Source of the DNA: Apoda limacodes
Lineage: Eukaryota; Arthropoda; Insecta; Lepidoptera; Limacodidae
NCBI GenBank assembly: GCA_946406115.1
Contig: OX291551.1
Coordinates: 2,356,001 to 2,420,000, forward strand
Direction: 5' to 3'
Length of the DNA: 64,000 nucleotides
The notes under the pieces are model-generated. The model was not told the origin of the DNA, did no database searches, and saw nothing but the letters and a program-made list of their open reading frames with translations. The position numbers were made by a program, and so were the translations under genes. This document shows positions 20,122 to 30,398 of this stretch, piece by piece; position 1 is the first letter of the stretch, and the number at the start of each line of letters is the position of its first letter.

Positions 20122-22778
20122 GAACATATGAGTATTGCGAGTAGCGCGTTGCGTTAACAATGTAATCACTCCTTTATACAAGATCCCATACTGTAGTTCA
20201 GAGATATCCTTGCACGGCAAGCAGCTCATTGTACCCAACTGTGCGGTGTGTCGGTGATGACTAAGGTGTGAAGAACAATTCATTTACGTATGAAAGTAGT
20301 ATGTTTGGATTTGCAATCAAAGTGTAGTCATTTAATAGGGATCTTTGATATTCTTAAATAAGAGTAGAGGAAAGTAAGTAGTATAGAGAGAGTAGGTAGT
20401 AACACCTTGTCCTAACTTGACTCAACCAATGAATAAGTGAAAATTTTAATGTATATAAATAACTTCTAAACTTCAAAAACCAAAGGAAACCCCACTGTAA
20501 GTTGTGTCAAAGTAGTAGCTGGCAAAGTTCTTCATTCGTATGTTGGCCTCTGATATGACTTAACAACTGCTGCCACATGTGAATAGTGAGACAAGCATGT
20601 AGGGCTAAGGGGTAACTTAGCGGGCCGTCTAAAGCCCAGATTTATATGGGTTGAGGATACAACATACTTCTCTGCTTTGATCGTGCTAAAAAAGGTGCCG
20701 ATCTCTCTTTCTACGCATCAGAAGATACCGGAGAGGCTAAAGAGCAGTGGCACTTACGATGACCCATCTTTTTTGTGACCGCACCCTTCTTTGCTGAACT
20801 TCGATCGATAACCTATACATAAACGAATTAAATAAAGTAGAATTTGAGACGGAAAGTTGAAAACACTGTGACTTTTTAAGCTCATTCCTCGACCCAGCAC
20901 TAACAGCTGTCCGGTGAACTCCGGTGTATAGAAAAGGTAATAAATTGAGATACCTACCTCTGTCTATATATCTATAAGACTACAATCATACATGTGTTTA
21001 CAAAATACTTTATTGAACCCACTTTGTTTTGTACAATCTTTATTCTCGATCAAAACATAATCAAAATATTTTACCGAAATGATCGGAATCACTTTCTCAA
21101 ATCGGAGGATATCTTCATTGAACAAAATCGAAATGAATTAAAAGCAAATTGACTTCGGCCATTTTTTACATCAATTAAGATAATATTTGGTTGTTAAACT
21201 ACCACATTAGCGTCGGCCATCTTGTCCAAAGTCCCGCTTCCCACAGCCGCTTATTGGTACACAAACCAATTGATTGTGGAAAGACATTACTTCTCTCAGG
21301 CATCTTAATCGACTAATTTGTGATACAAGCATATCGCTTCCACCGTGACGGCTCTTCTCCACGTTTGGATTGTAAGCGTTAAGTAGAAGCGATTTCACAC
21401 TCAACTCTCTGGTAGATATCCGTTTTGCTAGCAGACTCCTAATTAGTAAATTATACCATTGAACTATTCACGATACCATTAAAATATCGGAAATTCACCG
21501 AAGAATTACAGTCACCAACATGGGTCGAATAGTAGGTACCTATAGCAGGTTTTTAAAGGGCAATGAACAAGCTACACATCGAACCAATAATCGATGGGGG
21601 AAAATGTTCTTCAATTGGGACCATGTGCCTACTGGACACGTACTGCAGAGTAGGAAGACGAAGACAAAATTACAGTTTCTATGAACTGGTCAAAGCGATA
21701 TATTACTCTGATCTTCCCATTAATTTTACCACTATTTTTTTTTTATCTCAAATAAAATATAGTATATATAAATTAGTCACTCGCCACTAAAAGGTAGTTG
21801 GAAATTAGTAAGCATTGTTTTCTTATTTTTTGGTAAATAAAAAATTACAGCGTTAAAGTGTCGTTCGGCCTACATGAGTAAAGAGGTTGTAGTGTCAATA
21901 CAAACTGATTTTACCAATGATGTCATATATATCAAAAAGGGATTTTACTATCAAAATTAACTTTAAAATCAGTATGACGACTTATAGGACATATATAAAG
22001 ACACCTTAGTCCATTATTTTATCCAGATTGTCATAGTGGTTTGACATGCTCTGGCCGCTTCCGCTCTTGCCTTGCGAGGGTGGCGAGGTGGACGCGTCGC
22101 GACATTTCTATCGAAAACAAACGCGTATCGGTCTATTTGCATGAATCGAATATTAACAGTTCGTTAACAAACTGTATCGTAAATATTTTGCTGTTGGGAA
22201 ACAACTGCCCGCTCTAATGTTCTACCTGGTGCTTGGCGTTTTCCACTTGATTTACTTTAGAGGAAAAATATACTTAATTATTATAAATATATGAAAGGAT
22301 GGAAATTCAATAGGTAGTTATCATGGCAATAAAAGATAAGGAAAGTAAATCCCTAAATGATGTTATTCCGTTGTCGAGATAGGTACCTATATGTATCGGG
22401 TATGCGCGTAGTGAGTTATGACAAAAACATCTGTTACTTACATAGTAAGGTAGTATAAGAAATTATACGTTGCGATAGTTTCACATTATTGCTTTAGATC
22501 TGCGAACGTATTAATTACCCCGAATATTTTGAACACAATTTTGGTAACGCTAAAATATTTATTACCTCACATAAAAATAATTTTATAATGAAATGTCGAC
22601 ACAACGAAGTTAGTGGAAAACAACACTATTTAGAGTATGGTCTTAAATACATATTAATTTCGATGTAAATCCTAGCAGGATGTCGGACGCTGGCGACATG
22701 ACGTGACGGAGCGAGGCGGCGCGGATCCACTCTCTTACCTCTCACGACACGATACAAATTTTGAACATGCGATCTAAT
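20122..22778. other. Long stretch without recognised gene
   Basis: Positions 20,560-20,830 are GC-richer but not recognised. On the minus strand, about 21,470 down to 21,207 is open for nearly 88 codons (ends ...CGKRDFGQDGRR, stop), discussed as a finding. Positions 22,020-22,110 and 22,680-22,750 are GC-rich pockets; the second abuts the element starting at 22,779. Confidence 0.4.
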
Positions 22779-23361
22779 GCCCAGAATACACGACAACGAT
22801 TTATCGTAGCAATTCGACTGGTCAACCCATTTACGTACTTTAATCGGACGTGTGACAAAAATGGCGCAGATTTTTTAGTTGGCGCAAGCGATCGGAGGCA
22901 CTCACAAAATCTCTTCGGTAAGTCGTTGTCGATCGCGTTTGCAGAGTTTTATCGTACTAAGCGTGTGGATCGAAATCGGAGCAACTATTTCGCAAGCAAG
23001 CAGTTCATTTACAAAAGCTTGCTGTAGACGGACGATTTAATGTAGCGGACGAAGATTGTAGTTGTAAATCCGTGAGCTAAATGAAGTTTGCTTGTGGAAT
23101 AAGAAAAGTAAAGCTATAATAAAAATGCTGTCTAGGACAGGCTAATTGATGAGTACAAAAATCTAATGCCAACAGGGAGACGGTGGTGAAGAATTCAAAT
23201 AAATATTGCGGATGACATGTTTCTCGTCTGAGTTTTTGCGGAGAACTGACATTCGGCGAAGATATCGTAGACGTGTGGACACACTATGGACGTGCGATAT
23301 ACTGCACCTACGGACTGGGCAGTCACATCATTACGATAAATCGTTGTCGTGTATACTGGCT
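22779..23361. mobile_element. 0.58-kb element with about 28-bp inverted ends
   Basis: The left end reads CCAGAATACACGACAACGAT then TTATCGTA. The right end is its reverse complement (TACGATAAATCGTTGTCGTG then TATACTGG), with one mismatch. An 88-codon frame at 22,761-23,027 overlaps the left part but resembles no transposase. No clear target duplication could be read, so the superfamily is open. It is probably nonautonomous. Confidence 0.65.
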
Positions 23362-24470
23362 ATAAGTTACTCGGTAGCTTAATTTTTTTTAACCTAAAGT
23401 ACAGGTTAATGACAAGCAATGTAAGTCGTAACCGGCCAGGAAAGGTCCAGATATTTTTTCCTATTTGAATTACTTTAGTGTTCAGTTGTTTTACACCAAA
23501 GGCTAAATCCAATTCTTTATTATTGGACGAAGCCTACTTTCAGCAGTATACCTATAGCAATAAGCTCAAATGATGATAATGAATCAGCCGCAGTGATAGA
23601 CAAATATCACATTAAAGACAAAGCTTACACACAGATTTCGTCAAATTTCTTATCGACTTTACTTCGACGAAATTTTGGACTTTCCTTTCAAAATACTTAC
23701 TCTCGCACCGGACTTAACAATGGATCCTTTTTATAGTCCTAATAAAGAACTAGACAGATCTTGTGGCTAATGCGTTCGGCTGTTCATTAGATACGAGTTG
23801 GTCGATTTCTCGTTCCGATGTCGCTCTCTTGCCACTAATAGGTTCATTTGTATCTACCGTTTAGCTTTAGACTAACATCAGATAACTGGATTTCCAAATA
23901 CTTTATCTACAATGTCTGCAAGTCAAGTTGTTGTTTAAGTAGTCGCAATCGTGATAGTCACACTGAATATACATGTTGAGCACAAAATGATAATACAAAG
24001 AGATAAGCAGAATGTGATGTTTATTTTACGTGAAGCAAATCAGAAGAGATAAATATTGAGATCAGTGATACATAGTACCCAGAGCTATACGATGGAATGG
24101 TGCGTATCTCGGTTGACATATTTGTTTGCATTAAGTTCAAAGTGCCATTTACATATTTTTATTTTAAATCAATTTGGAAAAGTAACATAAAACGAAGACA
24201 AACTGACAAACAGCAAATACTTAAATGTAGTAGTTATAGAGCCCGTGGCCGACTTACTGTATTTTATAAAACCCTATATTTTCTTAAATTGTCCACTTGT
24301 ACACACCTACAGTACATGATATAGCAACTCGTTAATCCTATAACTTGGGTTCTTATAGAGCCACATAGGTTTGAAAGGTGTTAAGTTTTATGTAAACTTA
24401 TGTCATAATACAAATGTTGAAAGTTTAATATTTTGAAATGTAAGGAATAATCTCTGCAATTATTGAACCG
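23362..24470. other. Stretch without recognised gene
   Basis: No coding or repeat structure recognised apart from ordinary AT-rich sequence. Confidence 0.5.
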
Positions 24471-24706
24471 CTTTCACTTATACAAAGTGACACTATCCCT
24501 GAATAATATAGGCTTTTACTTATAAAAAAAGACACTATCCCTGAATAACATAGGCTTTTACTTATAGAAAGTGAAACTATCCCTGAATAACATGGGCTTT
24601 CACTTACACAAAGTGACACTATCCCCGAATAACATAGGCTTTCACTTATACAAAGTGACACTATACCTGAATAACATAGGCTTTTACTTATATAAAGTGA
24701 CACTTG
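24471..24706. repeat. 42-bp tandem repeat, five full units and a partial sixth
   Basis: Units start CTTTCACTTATACAAAGTGA and end CTGAATAACATAGG. As 42 is 14 codons, the minus strand stays open across the array and gives a 14-residue periodic peptide (SLCYSGIVSLCISE). Each unit contains an imperfect palindrome CACTTATACAAAGTG. The peptide is a by-product of the repeat unless expression is shown. Confidence 0.92.
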
Positions 24707-24769
24707 AAATGTTAAAATTAGAATAAGCTTTTAGTTTGAAATAGGTACCTATCAATATTTGTTAATCAA

Positions 24770-24832
24770 TTTAAAAATAATAAAACAGGATTAAACGCGT
24801 CATTTGGCAAAATACCTTTTCCCGTCGTTTCG
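24770..24832 (+). repeat. Left inverted end of the Penelope-like element
   Basis: Starts TTTAAAAATAATAAAACAGG and contains AAACGCGTCATTTGGCAAAA and TACCTTTTCCCG. It matches the reverse complement of 25,827-25,881 with two or three differences. Confidence 0.85.
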
Positions 24833-24853
24833 GCTGAGTTACACCAGCCTTGG

Positions 24854-25352
24854 TCACGGGTAGACTGGCGGTGCGCGGCGTCGTCGGCTTCGAGTGGAGG
24901 AGTCCTGTTGAACTACCCTCATCTTGACTTTATAATTGTCAAAATCACTACACATAACACTAACGGTGTCCTCGGGTGCGTTCGTTGGTGAAACTCGAGA
25001 GCTGTATTTTCCTATGACTGGATTCCATGCAGGCGACCGTTTATATCCATCCTCACGATTGAAGTTCTTATGCATTTTTCAATCACTGCGTGTGCCAATC
25101 TACGGTAATATTGGCGATCGGTGGATAAAACTTTAGACGGTGGAGCTCAATCCAGTGGTTGGAATTTGAGTTAATTAAATGTTCTGCTATAGCTGATTTT
25201 GTCGTCTGGCAATTCTTTACAGCAGCAATATGTTCTTTGACCCTGTCCGCAATTGTGCGTTTGGTCTGGCCAATGTAAGAACTGCCGCAGCTACAGTCAA
25301 TTTTGTAGACACCTGGTGTTTGGTACGGGATTACGTCCTTTGGCGTGCGCAC
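24854..25352 (-). pseudogene. GIY-YIG endonuclease domain of the Penelope-like element
   Basis: This domain nicks target DNA to prime reverse transcription. The minus strand reads GVYKIDCSCGSSYIGQTKRT then IADRVKEHIAAVKN and SAIAEHLINSNSNH. GVY and YIG are the signature pair, followed by the conserved Arg (QTKRT) and an EH motif; CSCG may be part of the usual Cys pair. After TVDWHTQ there is a stop and a one-base phase change, and the C-terminal tail continues as KNFNREDGYKRSPAWNPVIG, also typical of the family. So the end of the gene survives in two frames. Upstream it is separated from the RT piece by further breaks. Confidence 0.85.
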
Positions 25353-25472
25353 CTGCTGTTCAATTTTGGAGAATGGAACATATAGGTACCATCTTCATTG
25401 AGAATTTATTTAAAAGCGATCCAATTTTATCCGTTACTCCTTTGATATAGGGCATGAACGCTGGCTGTTTGC

Positions 25473-25800
25473 TCACCTCTGGATTCTTCGTACGTGTGTT
25501 ACGGCGACCTGAACTTCTTCTACTCGTTTTGTACCCGTTTTTCTTAACGCCTCTTTAACGTGTGCCAGCTCAGTATCTAAATGTTCAGGGTCACAAACTT
25601 CATGAGCTCGGTTAGTCAAAGACGTCACAACTGATTGTAGGTGACGTGGGTGATGATGCGAGGAGGCGTTCAGGTATCTGTCCGTGTGTGTGTGTGTGTG
25701 TGTGTGTGGGTTTCCGATATACAGTATGCCCCAGAGAGCCATCTTCCCTTACATTCAATTTAACATCTAAGAATGCCAGTGAACGTTCACTTTACATTTC
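25473..25800 (-). pseudogene. C-terminal part of the Penelope-like reverse transcriptase
   Basis: From about 25,795 the minus strand reads [18 protein letters not shown], then the [12 protein letters not shown] block interrupted by a CA-dinucleotide expansion, then [19 protein letters not shown] and [20 protein letters not shown]. The YRKPTHTDRYLxxxSxHHP region is a hallmark of the RT end in Penelope-like elements. The CA run (25,684-25,709) changes the phase, so the block is split between two frames. Catalytic RT motifs lie further upstream and are not present. Confidence 0.78.
25684..25709. repeat. (TG)n microsatellite inside the RT pseudogene
   Basis: About 12 TG units sit exactly where the minus strand encodes Thr-His (ACACAC), so a short coding THT motif appears to have expanded. 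Confidence 0.9.
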
Positions 25801-25826
25801 ATATGTAAAACGTATTTTTTAAAACG

Positions 25827-25881
25827 TCGGGAAAAGGTATTTTGCCAAATGACGCGTTTAATCCCGTTTTATTATTTTTAA
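25827..25881 (-). repeat. Right inverted end of the Penelope-like element
   Basis: Contains GGGAAAAGGTATTTTGCC, AAATGACGCGTTTAATCC and TTTTATTATTTTTAAA, the reverse complement of the left end. Confidence 0.85.
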
Positions 25882-25928
25882 ATTAGTAATGGAACGCGTA
25901 AATTTAAAAACTTATATTTGTTAATCAA

Positions 25929-26499
25929 GTTGTAAGGAAAAATGCATTATCCTTTACGTTGCAATGGAGCTATGGTTTAACTGATGTTGAGATTTTAAAG
26001 GATTTAATATACTTTTTATTCTGATTGAGAGTCCCCCTAGGAATATTTTTTTTTTTACTTTTTCGCACCTCGTTACTGTGCATACTGGGCTTAAGTACTG
26101 AGTGAAAACTGTAGATAGATCTAAGAAGTGCAATTTTGTTTCTGAGATAGTTGTAGGGTCAGAAAAGGACAAAGAATACTTTTATCGCGATCCGAAATTC
26201 CCACGGGAATAGGATTTTCTGCGGGTGAACCTCGGCATTCGTCTTTTCCAATAAAATTGGTCTTTTTGTAGAAATCAGCTGTGTGTGCCGGTGGTAACGT
26301 TACGTAAATAGACTTATTTAACGTGTTTCTTAAAATAATTCGACTTTGGCTATCAGAACCTGTTGTTATTATAATAATAATGTAATATGTGTGAAAGTAG
26401 AAAGTAGATAGTAGTCGGCTGTTCACGAACAGTTATTAACTGTCATAATATTTAAAGAAGAATACTTATGTCTATCCACAGTTTTTTTCCCTTAAAGAC
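25929..26499. other. Stretch without recognised gene
   Basis: Two overlapping minus-strand frames (25,954-26,426) are not recognised. No repeat structure seen. Confidence 0.4.
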
Positions 26500-26649
26500 C
26501 TTATTGGGAACAGTCTCGAGCTGTTCGGACTCTGGAATTTGAGACAAAAATGTATGAAAGTCTGACTTACCTCTCGAAACCTATGAATATGCATACATTT
26601 TTCTCTCGAATTCCAGAGTTCGAAAAGCTCGAGACTGTTCCCAATAAGA
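26500..26649. mobile_element. Hairpin MITE, about 150 bp
   Basis: The left arm CTTATTGGGAACAGTCTCGA then GCT pairs with the right arm AGCTCGAGACTGTTCCCAAT then AAG. Pairing continues inward through ACTCTGGAATT and AAAAATGTATG, giving arms of about 55 bases with few mismatches and a loop of about 38. A fragment of the same end (CGAGACAGTTCCCAATAAG) lies at 29,800-29,821. Confidence 0.75.
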
Positions 26650-27519
26650 TCCCAGTATTAAGATTTTAACTACCAATACTAATTTGTAACGTTTGCAGTA
26701 TCTATCTGTTTATGAAGAGGATGTCTCTTCAAAACCGGCTATTTACATTTTGTGCCGGTTTCGTTTTTCTTTTCAATTCGGCCTCGAGTACTTAAATTCT
26801 TTCCATTTCCGGAGTTGGAACTAAGCAAAACTAACTATTTACAAGTTAAAAACGGTACAAAAATACTAATTTTGAACAAAACATACTCAAACAAGAAATA
26901 TAAATTTTTTTATGAAAATGAAGTTTACATTACAATTAAATAATCCTGTTCAAAAGTGTTCAAATACAATTTTTTTACTACGTGTCAGAAAATAAGTCCT
27001 AAACTTGGCTGTTAAGATTTTTTTAGCCGTCTTATCTTATCTTATCTTATCTTATCACGGCACTCAAAATAAAATTATTGTCGTTGCCTGTGATTTAAGT
27101 TTAAACAATTGCTCAGTAAAAATCTGTGGAAATACAATTGTTATTATTAGAGGCCTAGAGGTCACGTTACGTTTCGCCGTTTTGTGTAAAAATTCTGAAA
27201 CCGCAAGAAGAGGCGTGTGATTAAAATTGCCAAACGTAAAGTATACACGGGTAAAGATCCTTTGGGTATTAGTTTTCGACAGACAGACATGCAAGCACAA
27301 AAGCACAAAAGCACAAAAGCAAAACTAAATTCAAGTGCTCATCTGTTACAATCGACGAAGTATTGCGAAATAGAAGAACATGTTTTCGGATTATATTTTT
27401 TTTTATATCTTATTACAAATAAATTGTAGGTATTTTTCATAACAAGAAGATATCTTTTTAAGAATAACAAAATATTTTAACCAAAACAGGCTTTTTACAA
27501 ATTTATCCAAAACAAAATT
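26650..27519. other. AT-rich stretch; short CTTAT tandem
   Basis: At 27,030-27,056 five CTTAT units occur, which read ATAAG (GATA-type words) on the minus strand. Frames at 26,752-26,943 and 27,005-27,429 are unrecognised. Confidence 0.45.
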
Positions 27520-27718
27520 GTCTATTAACTACAGTCCACATCAAAAGTGTCTATTGATTACAGTCCACATCAAAAGTGTAATGTTTCTATTGACTACAGT
27601 CCACATCAAAAGTGTCTATTGACTACAGTTCACATCAAAAGTGTAAAGTGTCTATTGACTACAGTCCACATCAAAAGTGTAAAGTGTCTTTTGACTACAG
27701 TCCACATCAAAAGTGTCT
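27520..27718. repeat. Minisatellite with alternating 29- and 36-bp units
   Basis: Six units share TCTATTGACTACAGTCCACA then TCAAAAGTG. Some units add TAAAGTG or TAATGTT (7 bp). The periodic open frame at 27,547-27,750 is a consequence of the repeat. Confidence 0.9.
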
Positions 27719-28027
27719 ATTTACATTTCCTTTTTTATTTATTTTATTAACAGGTATAGGTCAAAGAAAAATTGAGTCATTATTATGAGCATACAAGTAC
27801 TACACATACAACTACTGCAAAACGTTAATTATAATGATGAACATTTTAGAGATTTTTTTTTTTAAATATTCTGACATAAATAGACAGTTTTGAACAGACA
27901 CTCCTCAACAGAAATCCCTGCTTCCTTAGTCACGAGGTAACTGTGAGTGAACGACTGCACGAAATTGGATAATTGTTTATTGTTGTGTTCGTTATTGTTA
28001 GAGCAAGGTTTTTATGTAAGAAAAAAG
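27719..28027. other. Short gap without recognised gene
   Basis: Nothing recognised. Confidence 0.5.
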
Positions 28028-28320
28028 GGACAAGTGCGAGTAGGACTCGCGCACTAAGGGTAAACCAATTGTAATGTAATTTTGGTAAGCTGTTGTGCAC
28101 ACGCTGGGGAAGGCTTCTGAAAAAGAAAAAAACTAGTCAACGGCGAGTCAGACTTACGTACTAAGGGTAAACTGATCGTATTGAAATTTTGGTAATTTGC
28201 TATGAACAAGTCGGGGACGTTTTATGAATGACTGTACTCATTCATAAACCGTTCAGAAGAGGTGGCGCGGCATTTGTTTTAAAAAAGAGAAACAACGTTC
28301 GCCGGGTCAGCTATTGCTCA
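28028..28320 (-). mobile_element. Dispersed repeat of family K, minus strand, two heads
   Basis: GACAAGTGCGAGTAGGACTC at 28,029 and a similar block CGGCGAGTCAGACTTACG at 28,141 are two reverse-strand versions of the block at 15.3 and 52.75 kb. The far end AAACAACGTTCGCCGGGTCA matches the start of copies 1 and 3. Degenerate. Confidence 0.5.
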
Positions 28321-28920
28321 ATAAAATAAAAATGTTACCTGTACCTATGTTATAAAAATTTTGGATACCTCCGACATCGATTGAAAACTGCGTTGTAATT
28401 CCATTTTGTTCGTAATGCTTCCGTATTTCCTGACGAGCTTATCGTCTGGCAGTCAGCGGCTGGTGAGTGTGATGTGACGGTGGTGAGTGTGATGTGACGC
28501 TGGTGACAGACGCGTTACTTCAAGTGCTTTGTGTCTAGGTCGATAAGCGGATGTCGTAACCTGTACAAGTATACAATATGGTATTATTACATTTCATTAT
28601 CTTTTGCATCTGCTTTATTTTTTAAATAGCTTGTCAAGTGACCGAATATTCCTATGGCAGCTACTAGATGGACTAAGACCTAAGATGTCTTCCAGACTGC
28701 CACCGCCTTCCATTCGCCCATCTAGCCTAATGTCCGGTATCAAGTAACGTGCCGCAATTTGGACTAAAGCGTTTACTTAACTCTTCGAGACGCTCACAGT
28801 CACAGTCACATTGAAATAAAAAAGATTTCGTTTACTTCAATGACATATTTTTTCCAGTTAGTTTTTAATAATAAACCAAATTATTGAACCGATTTTAATA
28901 ACCAATCTGAAAACATACAA
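28321..28920. other. Stretch without recognised gene
   Basis: A 20-bp word GGTGAGTGTGATGTGACG occurs twice in tandem at about 28,460-28,502. Nothing else recognised. Confidence 0.45.
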
Positions 28921-29118
28921 AAAAACTGGTTGCCTGTAAAGTCGGTATACGGGCGAAAGTTTTACGTGACAATGATTTTATGTCTGTCTCTCTCGCTCTT
29001 AGGCGGGCGCGTGCCTCTCACTCGCTCTCATTGTGAGCGCATAACGTGAGCGGAGCGTAACGCAGTTTCTTGAAGTGTCACCCGGCAAACCAATTTATAA
29101 GACGTTGTCACGTCAAAA
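28921..29118 (+). mobile_element. 198-bp repeat R, near-identical inverted partner at 46.2 kb
   Basis: Runs from AAAAACTGGTTGCCTGTAAA to GTTGTCACGTCAAAA. The reverse complement at 46,221-46,418 differs at one position by my alignment. Near its ends, TTTTACGTGACAA and TTGTCACGTCAAAA form a sub-terminal inverted pair. It has no open frame. GC-rich centre with CTCTCTCGCTCTTAGGCGGG. Superfamily unknown. Confidence 0.85.
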
Positions 29119-29604
29119 TGGTTAATAAGTGAAAGAGTTGTGAAGTAACAAACAAAAAAAACTCAACTAAATTGACAACCTGAGACTCAGTTTGAAACTG
29201 ATTGAAATAATTATAAGTGCCCAAACTCATAACTCTCACTCTCTCACTATAATAAATGTAACCTCTTGTAATAATATTAATAAAATATTTCTTGAAAAAC
29301 TACATTCTTAATAAATACCTATATGCGAAAGTGTTTCTGTCTGTTTGTCTAACATTTACACGGCAACACTGCTGAACAGATCTCGATGAAATTTTACATT
29401 CAATATAAAACCATCAGTGCGCGACTCACACTTGGCGACGGAACACACGGATTGAAAGTACAGAATAATTGTAATTTTTTTAGTTTCGAAATTGGAGCTT
29501 ATAGGGAAAAATTTGAGTAAGCCACATCCTGGAATTCAAGAGAAAAATAAATGCAAGTACTTTCACGGGTCTCAAGAGGTAAGACCATAGACATAAAGAA
29601 CTGG
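29119..29604. other. Short gap; probable repeat fragment
   Basis: Positions 29,316-29,440 (CCTATATGCGAAAGTGTTTC, CTGAACAGATCTCGATGAAA) look like the start of another dispersed lepidopteran repeat; no sister in this window. Confidence 0.35.
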
Positions 29605-29738
29605 ACAGCGCATTTCCTAGCCAGCTGTGAAAAAAAATATGTGATAGAGATGAAGCGGACGTGTGGTATTCATTTTGTCTTTTTCTAAAGTGTGACCAAT
29701 TTCGTGAGCTTATTGCGCAGTCCATAGGACAGATTACA
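29605..29738 (-). repeat. Inverted partner of the repeat at 4.9 kb
   Basis: Minus strand reads CTGTCCTATGGACTGCGCAA, GCTCACGAAATTGG, a CGCTTCATCTCTATCACA segment and CAGCTGGCTAGG, in the same order as 4,925-5,065. Confidence 0.6.
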
Positions 29739-30398
29739 TAACTCGAAGCCTATGGGTAAGACCCACTTTCGTATTTTTTTAAAATTCTAGAGTCTAGCTT
29801 ACTCGAGACAGTTCCCAATAAGCTTCCTGGCTTACTAATAAAATAAAAAATAAAGTCGGGATATCATAAGTTTTTCATGTATAACTTAAATTTTTATCCT
29901 ATGATTAAATTTCTAGTTCCCGATGTGCAAGTATTCTATTAAATTTTTTTTCCTGCGTTTTTGAGTAAAGCTCTATCCAAGTCTCGGTCATGAGGCCATT
30001 GTTGGATTCGTATTATTAACGGTTTTACCTTCGTTGCGGTCTGCAACAGACCTTAATTTATTTATGACATTTGTAAGTATATACTTGTAACGAAAGTTGT
30101 TTTGAACAAAATCGATATGATTATAAGTTTTTCTTAAACATGTTCGGAAATGTTGTCTATACTTTTGGAAAAAAAACACGCGAAGTACCGTATGTAGCCA
30201 AACCAAATCCATAGCCAAAGTGTTTTTTTTTGGATTCAGAACAAAAACGGGCAACGTTGTATGGAAATCCATTTTTTTTAATATAAATTGTACATAAGAG
30301 AACTTTTATTTTTTTGCATATTTAAAAAAAAACACTAGATTGGGTAATATAACCTTGTAAATGTACTGTCTTATAGGTATGCCGAACTCACACTTGAC
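29739..30398. other. AT-rich gap with a hairpin-MITE end
   Basis: Fragment of the 26.5-kb MITE at 29,800-29,821. A 94-codon minus-strand frame (29,988-30,272) is unrecognised. Confidence 0.4.

Larger units (their letters stand above)
24755..25928 (-). mobile_element. Penelope-like element, truncated, between inverted repeats and a 15-bp direct repeat
   Basis: The 15-mer ATATTTGTTAATCAA flanks the unit at 24,755-24,769 and 25,914-25,928, probably a target-site duplication. Just inside lie inverted copies of about 62 bp (24,770-24,832 and 25,827-25,881), each with AAACGCGTCATTTGGCAAAA. Between them the minus strand encodes the C-terminal end of a reverse transcriptase, then a GIY-YIG endonuclease, which is the domain order of Penelope-like retroelements. 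Inverted or direct LTR-like ends are known for that group. The 5' two-thirds of the gene is missing and the frame is broken several times. Confidence 0.82.

Noticed and set aside
24425..24703. Minus-strand 92-codon frame with periodic sequence
   Set aside because: It is the 42-bp tandem array read in a phase-preserving frame; no start context or homologue supports a gene.
27547..27750. Plus-strand frame with repeated DYSPHQKC / TTVHIKSV units
   Set aside because: Product of the 29/36-bp minisatellite.
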